NCBI RefSeq assembly: GCF_014697355.1
Contig: NZ_JACJRQ010000005.1
Coordinates: 62,001-126,000, forward strand
Reading direction: 5' to 3'
Length of the DNA: 64,000 nucleotides
Origin: Nostoc calcicola FACHB-3891
Lineage (GTDB): Bacteria; Cyanobacteriota; Cyanobacteriia; Cyanobacteriales; Nostocaceae
This document shows positions 56,434-64,000 of the stretch, piece after piece (within the stretch, counting starts at the first letter, position 1; the number at the start of each line of letters is the position of its first letter). Below the pieces are notes generated by a model. That model was not told the DNA's origin. It searched no databases and was given only the letters and a program-made list of their open reading frames with translations. Position numbers and translations under genes: made by a program.

Positions 56434-56892
56434 TTGCCAAACACTTACTATCTTGCAGCTAATGATTGGTTAAATATCAGCTTCCGGCTATGCATCGCAT
56501 TGGTGATTGGCGGAATTATTGGCTTGGAACGCGAAACTAGACGCAAACCAGCTGGTTTAAGAACTCATATGCTGGTGAGTTTGGGTTCAGCTTTATTCAC
56601 CATCATACCTCTGCAAACAGGTGAGCTACAGACCAGTCCGGATGCACTCAGCCGCGTGATTCAGGGAATTGCCACCGGGGTGGGATTTCTCGGCGCTGGG
56701 GAAATTGTCCGTCAATCTTCCCAGCCATCACAGCAACTGGAAATTCACGGACTCACATCAGCAGCGGCTATTTGGGTTTCGGCTGGTTTGGGAATTGCTG
56801 CTGGCTGCGGTTTATGGCAGTTAGGATTAATCGGTGGTGTCCTCACTTTTTTGGTTCTCAAGGTTTTTAAAAGGTTAGAAAAACATGATTAG
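56434..56892 (+). CDS. mgtC: MgtC/SapB-family membrane protein
   Basis: A 152-residue membrane protein with about four helices and the MgtC signature LVIGGIIGLERETRRKPAGLRTHMLVSLGSALFTI (cut here: GGIIGLERETRRKPAGLRTH is the core), then GVGFLGAGEIVR and GLTSAAAIWVSAGLGIAAG. Homologues are tied to Mg2+ limitation and regulate ATP synthase or membrane potential. The start is TTG with no clear ribosome-binding site. Its TAG stop overlaps by one base the GTG that opens the next frame. Confidence 0.85.
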   Translation: MPNTYYLAANDWLNISFRLCIALVIGGIIGLERETRRKPAGLRTHMLVSLGSALFTIIPLQTGELQTSPDALSRVIQGIATGVGFLGAGEIVRQSSQPSQQLEIHGLTSAAAIWVSAGLGIAAGCGLWQLGLIGGVLTFLVLKVFKRLEKHD

Positions 56893-57566
56893 TGATTAGT
56901 TATATGCCTAGCAAAAAGAAAGCTATCGACCCTCCTAATTTACCTTCATTTGAAATGATGAATAAGGGGATACCAGATAACCAATTATATGAATTAGAAA
57001 GCTATGAAAATATATATCTATCAAATTGCCAGTTAGAGGGGATTAAAGGAGTAGATTTTCAGTATGCCTACTTTGATACTGTTAAAGCTATAAATACTTA
57101 TTTTAAAAAGCTTTCTCTACAAGATGTGAGAATTATTAAAAGTGATTTTGCTAATACTGAATGGGAAGAAGCTTCACTTAATAGAGTTGAGTTTGTTAAC
57201 TGTAGATTGCTGGGATTTAAAGGAATAAAATCCAGATTTAAAAATGTTATTTTTAAAGGCTGTCAAGGACAATTTTCACAGTTTAATTTTAGTAAGTTTG
57301 ATTGTGTCATTTTTGACAATTGTATCCTGGAAGAATCTACATTTTTAGAAGCTTCTCTAACAAATGTAAAGTTTATAAATTGTCAAATGAATAACGTTAT
57401 CCTGGGTGATGCTAAATTTAAAGACACAGATTTTCGAGGTTCTAATATAGAAGGCTTGCAAATTAATATAAATCAGCTTAAAGGTGCAATTTTAGATTTA
57501 TTTCAAGCTGCTTATATTCTTCAAAGGTATGCAAATGTAATAGTTAAACCTGTTGATGAAGAATGA
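56892..57566 (+). CDS. Pentapeptide-repeat-like protein
   Basis: A 224-residue protein with loose five-residue periodicity (ADLXX-like) through about residues 40-195: IYLSNCQLEGIKGVDFQYAYF, SDFANTEW, SLNRVEFVNCRLLGFKG, VIFKGC, VIFDNC, VKFINC. It should fold as a right-handed quadrilateral beta-helix. Cys is frequent at repeat ends. Function of most members is unknown; some mimic DNA and bind gyrase. It starts at GTG 56892 (overlapping mgtC) or at ATG 56904, which lacks a clear ribosome-binding site; translation coupling to mgtC is likely. Confidence 0.72.
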   Translation: MISYMPSKKKAIDPPNLPSFEMMNKGIPDNQLYELESYENIYLSNCQLEGIKGVDFQYAYFDTVKAINTYFKKLSLQDVRIIKSDFANTEWEEASLNRVEFVNCRLLGFKGIKSRFKNVIFKGCQGQFSQFNFSKFDCVIFDNCILEESTFLEASLTNVKFINCQMNNVILGDAKFKDTDFRGSNIEGLQININQLKGAILDLFQAAYILQRYANVIVKPVDEE

Positions 57567-57707
57567 TATTTTTTTATTTTGTCTTATTATTACAAGTGAT
57601 AATGATTATAATCAATTAAATAGTTGCTTGCGAAATTAAACTTATCCTCAACAATTGTACGTTACTTAAGATTATATTTTTAAATCCAAGTATTGTAATT
57701 GTAATTA

Positions 57708-58829
57708 TTAATGTTGCATTATTTCTCCTGCCTTTACAAAAAGAATTTGTGAAGATTTCAACCATTGGGAATCGAAAGAACCCAAATGAGTAGTAGTAAT
57801 CAAGGTTTGAAAGCGGTCTTGAATAGCATCAAGCAGTTGATTTTGTCGAGATAGATCTAGTTCGGCCAGCACATCATCAAGTAATAGCAATGGTGGCTCT
57901 TTAACGACTTCTTCAATTAATTGTAATTCTGCTAACTTTAAGGCTAGAACGAGCGTTCGTTGTTGACCTTGAGAACCGTATTGACGAGCAGGTGTCTGGT
58001 TAATGGTTAACTCTACTTCGTCGCGGTGGGGACCCACAAGGGTAGTGCCTTGGTGGAGTTCGGCTACGGATCGCTGTTGAATTTTTGCTAAAAAAGCTTG
58101 CTGGACTTGTTCTGGTTGGTTATCTTCTAAAGGGATATTCGGCGCGTATTTGATTTGCAGAATTTCCGTACTACCGCTGATGCTGGTGTGCCAAGCAGTA
58201 GCGATGTGAGCTAATCTTTGTATGGCGCGATCGCGGCGTCTAATTACCCGTGTACCTGCGGTAGCTAACTGTGCATCCCACAAAGCAAGTTCTGATTGTA
58301 GAGACTTTGTGTACAACGTCTCTACATTGTTTTTTAAAAAGGCATTGCGCTGGCGTAACACATGGTTATACTGCTGCAAAATGTAAGCATAAACTGGTTC
58401 AAGTTGAATCAAAAGGGTATCTAACCAATTGCGCCGACCTTCCGGGCCGCCGCGTACTAGTTCTAAATCCAGGCTGGAAAATTGGACTGCATTGAGAACG
58501 CCGAGAAAATCCATTTGACGGCGTACAGACTCGCCATTGAGAGCAACGCTACGGCGGCCATTGCGGCGGAGGGTTAAAGTCAGATCGCTAGCACCTATTT
58601 GCCGCTCAAGATGAGCATTAATTTGGGCTGTGGCTTCCCCTTCCCTGACTAAATCGCGATCGCGTGCCATACGGTGCGATCGCAATGTCGCCAACAACTC
58701 CACCGCCTCCAACAAATTCGACTTTCCCTGAGCGTTATTACCAACCAAAATTGTTTTCGCAGCAGTGAAATCAACCCTCTGATCTTGGTAATTACGAAAT
58801 TGTCTCAGTTGTAGAGTTTTCAGGTACAT
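57708..58829 (-). CDS. recF: DNA replication and repair protein RecF
   Basis: A 373-residue SMC-like ATPase. Walker A is GNNAQGKSNLLEA (about 31-43), YGSQGQQRTLVLALKLAE supplies the signature motif, and PLLLLDDVLAELD is Walker B. RecF loads RecA at gaps behind stalled forks, with RecO and RecR. Length is normal for the family. A TGTAGAGAC / GTCTCTACA repeat of the GTAGAGACG family (58297-58326) lies in frame in the middle and codes for NVETLYTKSLQ. Transcribed toward the pentapeptide gene; 83 bases of ATCTAAAATC repeats separate it from the Ca2+-ATPase gene. Confidence 0.94.
   Translation of the reverse strand: MYLKTLQLRQFRNYQDQRVDFTAAKTILVGNNAQGKSNLLEAVELLATLRSHRMARDRDLVREGEATAQINAHLERQIGASDLTLTLRRNGRRSVALNGESVRRQMDFLGVLNAVQFSSLDLELVRGGPEGRRNWLDTLLIQLEPVYAYILQQYNHVLRQRNAFLKNNVETLYTKSLQSELALWDAQLATAGTRVIRRRDRAIQRLAHIATAWHTSISGSTEILQIKYAPNIPLEDNQPEQVQQAFLAKIQQRSVAELHQGTTLVGPHRDEVELTINQTPARQYGSQGQQRTLVLALKLAELQLIEEVVKEPPLLLLDDVLAELDLSRQNQLLDAIQDRFQTLITTTHLGSFDSQWLKSSQILFVKAGEIMQH
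58297..58326. repeat. GTAGAGACG-family repeat inside recF
   Basis: TGTAGAGAC (58297-58305) and GTCTCTACA (58318-58326) are perfect inverted arms, with TTGT/ACAA pairing further inside. It is the coding counterpart of the intergenic hairpin at 19642-19672 and lies in the hinge of RecF, where insertions may be tolerated. Confidence 0.6.
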
Positions 58830-58912
58830 AAGTGCAATTTTGGATTTTAAATTTTAGATTTTGGATTGAAGATAAATCTAAAATCTAAAATCTAAAATCT
58901 AAAATTTCCTTT
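58830..58912. repeat. ATCTAAAATC inverted array between recF and the Ca2+-ATPase gene
   Basis: ATTTTGGATTTTAAATTTTAG (about 58841-58860) faces four tandem ATCTAAA heptamers (58876-58905). The array can form a long A-T-rich hairpin and fills the whole spacer. Confidence 0.6.
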
Positions 58913-61771
58913 TTAAACAGCCTTCTTACCCACAATGCGTAAGAATATCTTCTCTAATTCAATCCACACAAACATTAAAGCACTGAAGCCAATACAAACT
59001 CCCAATTCTTCCAGAGTGAGGTAGTGAGTACCAAAGAAATCTCGCAGGGGTGGGACGTAAACTAGCATCAACTGTAAAATCGTAGTCACGACAACAGCCG
59101 CTAGTACAAATATATTAGAAAAGGGATTCATCTCGATGGTCAGCCGGTTGTTGGAGCGAATGGCGATCGCGTGACCCATTTGGGCGATACACAAGGTAGT
59201 AAATACCATCGTCTTCCAAGCTTCTCGATTTCCCTGGTACTCAGGGGCATGGGTATGTTGATAAGCCCACCACATTAAGGCAATGGTGATAATGGCAAAT
59301 ATTATACCAATGCGAATCATATAAGAACCCAATCCCCTGGCAAAAATGCTTTCACGGGGACTAAAAGGCGGACGTTTCATCACATCTGGTTCTGGGGGTT
59401 CCACAGCTAATGCCAGAGCTGGCAAACCGTCTGTTACCAAGTTCATCCACAGAATTTGCAAGGGAGTCAGGGGAACGCCTCCCAAACCTATCAAGGGTGC
59501 AGATGCAATTGTCAGAACTTCGCCAATGTTACTGCCCAGGATGTATTTAATAAAGCGGCGGATATTGGTGTAAACGACTCTACCTTCTTTGGTGGCGCTG
59601 ACAATGGTGGCGAAGTTGTCATCAAGTAACACCATATCGCTGGCTTCTTTACTGACATCAGTGCCCGTAATGCCCATTGCAATGCCGATATCAGCTTGTT
59701 TGAGGGCTGGGGCATCGTTGACACCATCACCTGTCATGGCGACAAATCTGCCGCGGCGTTGCAGTGCTTGGACAATTCGCAGTTTGTGTTCAGGGGAAAC
59801 CCTGGCATAAATGCTCACCAAGTCAACGTTTTGCTCTAGTTCCTGGTCACTCATCCGCTGTAATTCTTGACCTGTCAGTAGGCGATCGCCTTCTTGGGCA
59901 ATTCCCAAATCGGTGGCGATCGCTCGTGCTGTTAATTGGTGGTCACCAGTAATCATGACTGGGCGAATTCCGGCATCACGGCACTCTTGCACAGCCGCCC
60001 TAACTTCTGGACGTGGTGCATCTAGCATTCCCACCAATCCCAGCCACACCAAATCTTGTTCGGATGCTTCGTCTGAACCTTCTGGTGGAATCTCGGCAAG
60101 GGGCTTGTAGGCAAAACCTAGTACTCGCAAACCTTTACTTGCCATGTTGTCATTTTCTGCCAGAACTTTCTGACGTAGTTCTTCACTCAAGGGCGTTGAG
60201 CGATCGCCCAAATAAACTTGAGCCGAACGTGCCAAAATTAACTCTGGCGAACCTTTGGTAAACATTAAGTAAGGTTCAGATTGTAAGAAGTTAGCGATGG
60301 CCGGGTCAACGGCATTTAAAGACCCTTCACCTGTGGCCACTTCCTGCACCTGAGAAATCACACTCATCCGCTTGCGTTCGGAGGAGAAGGGAAACTCTCC
60401 AACACGGGGTAACTTACTATTCCACTGTTCTTTTTCGATTCCTGCTTTCCCCGCCAAGGTGACTAATGCCCCCTCTGTGGGATCTCCCAAAATCGCCCAT
60501 TCGCCTTTTTCTTTTTGCAGCACGGAATCATTACAAACCGCACAAGCCACTGACAAAGCTGAAATTTCTGGTGACTCCTCTAGGGAAATTTTTTCACTAT
60601 TTAAAAGGAAATCTCCTGTGGGGGCATAACCTTCTCCAGTGACGCGAAAAGTTTTGTCATTGGTGAAAACCGATTGCACCACCATTTTATTTTGAGTCAG
60701 GGTGCCGGTTTTATCAGAACAGATGGTGGTTACAGAACCCAATGTTTCCACTGCTGGCAGTTTGCGAATCAAGGCATTCTGGCGCACCATTCGCTGGGTT
60801 CCCAGTGCCAAGGTAACAGTAATTACCGCAGGTAGACCTTCTGGGACAACAGCAACCGCCATACTCAAAGATACTTCCAAGAGTTCTTGGATGTTGCTAA
60901 AACCTCTGGCTTGGATGACACCGCCGATGACAACGATCGCCACGAGAATCAAAGAACCCGTAACCAGGACATTGCCTAGTTGAGTCATCCGCTGTTGCAA
61001 AGGCGTAGGTTCACTTTCCACCGACTGCAACATGGCGGCAATTTTGCCTAATTCTGTTGTCATGCCGGTGTTGGTTACCAGAACCTTTCCCCGTCCCTGG
61101 ACGACTTCAGTTCCTTGGAATACTAAATTAATGCGATCGCCTAAATCTGTTTCTTCAGGTAAATTTAGTATCGCTTGTTTGTTGACAGCTTCAGCTTCAC
61201 CCGTCAGTGCCGATTCTCGCACTTGTAAATTAGACTGTTCGATCAACCGTCCGTCTGCGGCTATCTGCATCCCAGCTTCCAGCAGCACCACATCTCCTGG
61301 GACTAGTTCCTTAGCTGCTATCTCCGCCAATCTACCGTTGCGGATGACTCGCACTAGGGGGGAGGTGAGTTGTTTCAGGGCTGCTAGGGCTTTTTCGGCA
61401 CGACTTTCTTGGACGTAACCAAGTATGCCATTGAGGATAACAATTGCTAAGATAGCGATGGTATCTTTGAATGGTACTTCACCGGGCTTCAAGCTCCCTG
61501 ACTGCCAAGCCATGAGGTCTAAAAACCCAGAAATCAGAGCTACACCAATCAGCATCAACAACATAATGTTCTTGAACTGATCTAACAGAATTTCCCAAGC
61601 ACTACGGCCAGCAGTTTCTTCAAGTTCGTTGGGGCCGTACTTTTGCAACCGTTGTTGAATATCTTCGGGTGTTAAGCCACTGTCTGCGTTACTATCAAGC
61701 AGGTCTAGCGCTTTATCAACATCTAAACTATGCCAAACGGCGGCAGTTTCAGGCAGAGAATTAGCAGACAT
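58913..61771 (-). CDS. P-type (P2A) calcium-transporting ATPase, PacL-like
   Basis: About 952 residues with ten membrane helices. The cation ATPase N-terminal domain ([21 protein letters not shown]) is followed by A-domain TGE ([12 protein letters not shown]), M4 motif [20 protein letters not shown], phosphorylation site [13 protein letters not shown], nucleotide domain ([18 protein letters not shown]), hinge [21 protein letters not shown] and M6 [19 protein letters not shown]. The M4 and M6 motifs fit SERCA-like Ca2+ export. I start at ATG 61771; a GTG four codons upstream is the alternative. It probably lowers cytoplasmic Ca2+, a signal in heterocyst formation and stress. Confidence 0.93.
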   Translation of the reverse strand: MSANSLPETAAVWHSLDVDKALDLLDSNADSGLTPEDIQQRLQKYGPNELEETAGRSAWEILLDQFKNIMLLMLIGVALISGFLDLMAWQSGSLKPGEVPFKDTIAILAIVILNGILGYVQESRAEKALAALKQLTSPLVRVIRNGRLAEIAAKELVPGDVVLLEAGMQIAADGRLIEQSNLQVRESALTGEAEAVNKQAILNLPEETDLGDRINLVFQGTEVVQGRGKVLVTNTGMTTELGKIAAMLQSVESEPTPLQQRMTQLGNVLVTGSLILVAIVVIGGVIQARGFSNIQELLEVSLSMAVAVVPEGLPAVITVTLALGTQRMVRQNALIRKLPAVETLGSVTTICSDKTGTLTQNKMVVQSVFTNDKTFRVTGEGYAPTGDFLLNSEKISLEESPEISALSVACAVCNDSVLQKEKGEWAILGDPTEGALVTLAGKAGIEKEQWNSKLPRVGEFPFSSERKRMSVISQVQEVATGEGSLNAVDPAIANFLQSEPYLMFTKGSPELILARSAQVYLGDRSTPLSEELRQKVLAENDNMASKGLRVLGFAYKPLAEIPPEGSDEASEQDLVWLGLVGMLDAPRPEVRAAVQECRDAGIRPVMITGDHQLTARAIATDLGIAQEGDRLLTGQELQRMSDQELEQNVDLVSIYARVSPEHKLRIVQALQRRGRFVAMTGDGVNDAPALKQADIGIAMGITGTDVSKEASDMVLLDDNFATIVSATKEGRVVYTNIRRFIKYILGSNIGEVLTIASAPLIGLGGVPLTPLQILWMNLVTDGLPALALAVEPPEPDVMKRPPFSPRESIFARGLGSYMIRIGIIFAIITIALMWWAYQHTHAPEYQGNREAWKTMVFTTLCIAQMGHAIAIRSNNRLTIEMNPFSNIFVLAAVVVTTILQLMLVYVPPLRDFFGTHYLTLEELGVCIGFSALMFVWIELEKIFLRIVGKKAV

Positions 61772-61783
61772 CGTGTAAGTCAC

Positions 61784-62196
61784 AGGAAATGGTTACAAAA
61801 TTCGATCATAATCATAATTTAGTGATGGCTGGAAAACCATCTCCTAAAGTTACATTAAAGCAATACTAAATCTTATGAGTGTAGAGGGGATTCTTTTGAT
61901 TTGCAAATTTCTCTTCTGTTGACATATCTGTGACATATATGTGTTATCTCTTACGAAAGAGTTTTTGCAGACACATTCTACTGATAATTGAGAATAATAC
62001 AAGTCTGAAGTTCGGCTACAGAGAATATGCCACAATTAATTTGAGGCTATCATTGCTTGAACTGGATGCATGGCACGATCGCATTTCTTGATGAATTTTG
62101 GGTCAAGTTTCCAGCCGGGTTTCCGTTTGTAGCAAACTTTTCCAGACGAATTTGGAATTGCTTAAACGTGCTAAACCACTTAATAAATATTTAATT
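61784..62196. promoter_or_regulatory. Divergent region between the Ca2+-ATPase and transglutaminase genes
   Basis: About 410 bases carrying the promoters of two divergent genes. An ATATCTGTGACATATATGTG stretch around 61924-61943 is a near-palindromic candidate operator. No RNA gene or repeat is recognised. Confidence 0.35.
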
Positions 62197-63867
62197 ATGA
62201 GTTTTGTACTCCCCACTTTGACTGCTAGCCAGATGTTCGGGCAAAAAATAATTCGACCGCTGACTGCTGCTACCCTGTCCGGTATTGCTTTCGTTAAAGA
62301 TAGACTGATTGCCATTGACAGCCTGAAAGGGCATCTACTGGAGATCGATCCCACCTCTGACAACAGTAAAATTATCAATCCGCATCAAGTTAAGGAATTT
62401 ACCGATGTCACTGGTTTAGCCATCTGGGAAGATACCCTGTGGGTGAGTCGCGATCGCAGTGTTTATTTGTGCAAGCTGAATGCCTTGGGTCTAGAACATT
62501 TTGTGACATTGCCTTATGCAGCGGACGGCGTTGCTGTTTGGGAAACAACGGTCTACGTCAGTTGCCAAAGACTAGGCTACATTCTGATTTTTGACCTGGA
62601 AACCCGAAAAGAAATTACCAGATTTTATGCCCCTGGAGTTGGGGTAGAAAATTTGGCAGTTACTCAGGATATGTTGTGGATTTGCGATCGCACAGAACAA
62701 ACAGTTTACGCGATGGATAGGGCAACTGGAGAAGTTAAATTTAGTGTTCTGACTCCCTTTGAATCGCCTACAGGCATAGCGATACATAAAGATGGCGAAA
62801 CTGGCAAAGAAAGTATCTATGTCGCCTACGCCTCCGAGGAGCCTTATATCCGGGACAATCCCAATGCCGATCCGAATCATGAGCTAACTTACCGCGATCG
62901 TACTTTTATTCATCCCCTGTATTATCATTACGAGCCAGATAAGCGCTACGCCCTCTCTAATGGCTATCTCATTGAAATGTCCTATGCTGAAGAGATTGCA
63001 CCCTTAGATGAGGTTTATTTACCCGATGTAGAATGGCGCATTGCCCTACCATCGGAAACCGAGCGTCAAAAGGTGAAACACGTTGAAGCCATTGGTCTAC
63101 CCTTCACCGAAGAAGTAATAGATGGGCAACGTGTAGCAGTATTTAAATTTGATGCTCTTACTCCAGGCGAACGCCATATATTTGGCTGGAAAGCACTTTT
63201 GGAAGTTCGAGGGATTAAGTATCGCATCACACCCAAAGATGTGGAAAGTATACCCGAACTTTCACCAGAATTGCAAAGCCGCTACCTAGTGGATGACGAC
63301 GATTTAGCAATGGACACTACCATTGTCCGCCGTGCCGCCAGAGAAGCAATTGGCTCTGAAACCAATGTGTTGCGGAAAATGTACAGCATCCGTAATTATG
63401 TATACGACGAATTATCCTATGGTATTAAACCGTACATCGATCCGCCAGATATAGTTTTAGAACGCGGCGTTGGTTCCTGTGGTGAATATGTCGGCGTTTT
63501 ACTGGCATTATGCCGCTTAAATGGCATCCCCTGTCGCACCGTTGGCAGATATAAATGTCCACCTAACAGCGAACACCAAGGCGTACCTCTACAACCTGAT
63601 TTTAATCATGTTTGGCTAGAGTTCTACGTACCGAATTTTGGCTGGTTGCCAATGGAATCCAATCCTGATGATGTCGGTCATGGCGGACCATATCCCACGC
63701 GCTTTTTTATGGGCTTGTCCTGGTATCACATTGAAATTGGTAAAGGTATCACCTTTGAAACCGTGACCAGCCAAGGTGCGCGGTTAACCAAAGAAGATGT
63801 CCCCATTGGCGACTTAGCAATCAATCACATTCGGTTCACAATTCTTAAAGAATTGCCACCTTTTTGA
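62197..63867 (+). CDS. Transglutaminase-like protein with N-terminal beta-propeller
   Basis: About 556 residues from the ATG at 62197. The first 240 residues have repeated strand patterns (FVKDRLIAIDSLKGHLLEID, WEDTLWVSRDRSVYLCKL, WETTVYVSCQRLGYILIFDL) typical of a beta-propeller. The C-terminal transglutaminase core shows Cys in GVGSCGEYVGVLLALC, His in PDFNHVWLEFYVP and Asp in MESNPDDVG, the protease-like triad. No signal peptide is visible, so it is probably cytoplasmic. It could be a peptidase or amide-processing enzyme. A TTG at 62098 is the alternative start but lacks support. Confidence 0.78.
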   Translation: MSFVLPTLTASQMFGQKIIRPLTAATLSGIAFVKDRLIAIDSLKGHLLEIDPTSDNSKIINPHQVKEFTDVTGLAIWEDTLWVSRDRSVYLCKLNALGLEHFVTLPYAADGVAVWETTVYVSCQRLGYILIFDLETRKEITRFYAPGVGVENLAVTQDMLWICDRTEQTVYAMDRATGEVKFSVLTPFESPTGIAIHKDGETGKESIYVAYASEEPYIRDNPNADPNHELTYRDRTFIHPLYYHYEPDKRYALSNGYLIEMSYAEEIAPLDEVYLPDVEWRIALPSETERQKVKHVEAIGLPFTEEVIDGQRVAVFKFDALTPGERHIFGWKALLEVRGIKYRITPKDVESIPELSPELQSRYLVDDDDLAMDTTIVRRAAREAIGSETNVLRKMYSIRNYVYDELSYGIKPYIDPPDIVLERGVGSCGEYVGVLLALCRLNGIPCRTVGRYKCPPNSEHQGVPLQPDFNHVWLEFYVPNFGWLPMESNPDDVGHGGPYPTRFFMGLSWYHIEIGKGITFETVTSQGARLTKEDVPIGDLAINHIRFTILKELPPF

Positions 63868-64000
63868 ATTTGGGCATTGGAAGAGGACACGGGGACGCGG
63901 GCACACCGGGACGCGGCGAAAGAAGAGGATGTGAGACAAGCCAAGAAGTCTGAACTGAGGCCAGAACTTTGGAGGAAAGACTTCTTGCAATTTTTCTCTT
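63868..64000. repeat. Right edge with GGGACGCGG array and AGACTTCTTGCA element end
   Basis: After the transglutaminase stop, GACACGGGGACGCGGGCACAC repeats appear, then AAGACTTCTTGCAA (about 63978-63991), which matches the end of the miniature element seen at 38059 and 40955. The window may cut through another copy. Confidence 0.45.

Noticed and set aside
61850..62035. 61-codon minus-strand frame in the divergent promoter region
   Set aside because: No ribosome-binding site, AT-rich promoter DNA, and no recognisable motif.
1..64000. tRNA or rRNA genes
   Set aside because: No cloverleaf with GGTTCGAAT-type T-loop and no rRNA-like stretches were found by eye; a tRNAscan run would be decisive.

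Overview
The window is cyanobacterial chromosome, most likely from a filamentous Nostocales-type strain. The HIP1-like octamer GCGATCGC is scattered throughout. There are several CP43-like chlorophyll-binding proteins (isiA family) with flavodoxin, two GAF domains with the two-cysteine signature of cyanobacteriochromes, AAA_35-type ATPases, an OprB porin with an SLH domain, an AMIN-TonB receptor, and many heptanucleotide tandem arrays. All function calls rest on motif reading; no database search was run.

Layout. 0.2-11.4 kb: an alpha/beta hydrolase, a SagB-type nitroreductase, a two-gene signalling operon (cyanobacteriochrome-like HisKA_2 kinase plus REC-PAS-histidine kinase), an FAD monooxygenase, a sugar-type ABC ATPase, and a DUF433/DUF5615 toxin-antitoxin-like pair. 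11.6-16.6 kb: two AAA_35 ATPase proteins. One ends in a GUN4-like domain behind a membrane helix; the other carries a truncated esterase module. 16.8-23.8 kb (all minus strand): an iron-stress antenna cluster in the order CP43-like, CP43-PsaL fusion, isiB, isiC, isiA, CP43-like, small Cys-rich membrane protein. 24.8-30.3 kb: a small secreted protein, a TonB receptor, and a divergent MbnP/MbnH 'metallo-mystery' pair. 30.5-37.9 kb: a nucleotidyltransferase/phosphomannomutase-like fusion, two membrane glycosyltransferases and a small membrane protein. 38.5-40.9 kb: an ECF Co/Ni transporter (cbiM-cbiQ-cbiO). 41.2-43.1 kb: a lipoprotein, the C-terminal remnant of a glutamate-cysteine ligase-like gene, and a TauD-like dioxygenase in the same frame as that remnant. 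43.6-50.9 kb: a porin, a VDGG-repeat exported protein, a DUF1361 membrane protein, an Rpn/DUF2887 nuclease-like protein and a baeRF-type protein. 51-63.9 kb: an EAL-GAF-GGDEF protein, a PEP-synthase-like protein with a divergent ATP-site motif, MgtC, a pentapeptide protein, RecF, a P-type Ca2+-ATPase and a transglutaminase.

How the genes work together. The middle of the window (16.8-30.3 kb, plus 38.5-40.9 and 43.6-45.5 kb) is rich in metal-economy functions: iron-stress antennae and flavodoxin, TonB uptake, copper-linked MbnP/MbnH, Co/Ni uptake and an outer-membrane porin. Light sensing and second-messenger signalling appear in the two cyanobacteriochrome-like proteins. The AAA_35 proteins and the toxin-antitoxin pair look like accessory, possibly conflict-related genes.

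The intergenic DNA is repeat-rich. It holds heptamer arrays, a family of GTAGAGACG-type hairpins, at least three kinds of miniature inverted-repeat elements (one with an 'empty' target copy in the same window), and AATTCGTAAT/ATCCAAAATCTAAA-type arrays. Several of these repeats have entered coding sequences (ABC ATPase, PEP-synthase-like protein, porin, VDGG protein, recF).
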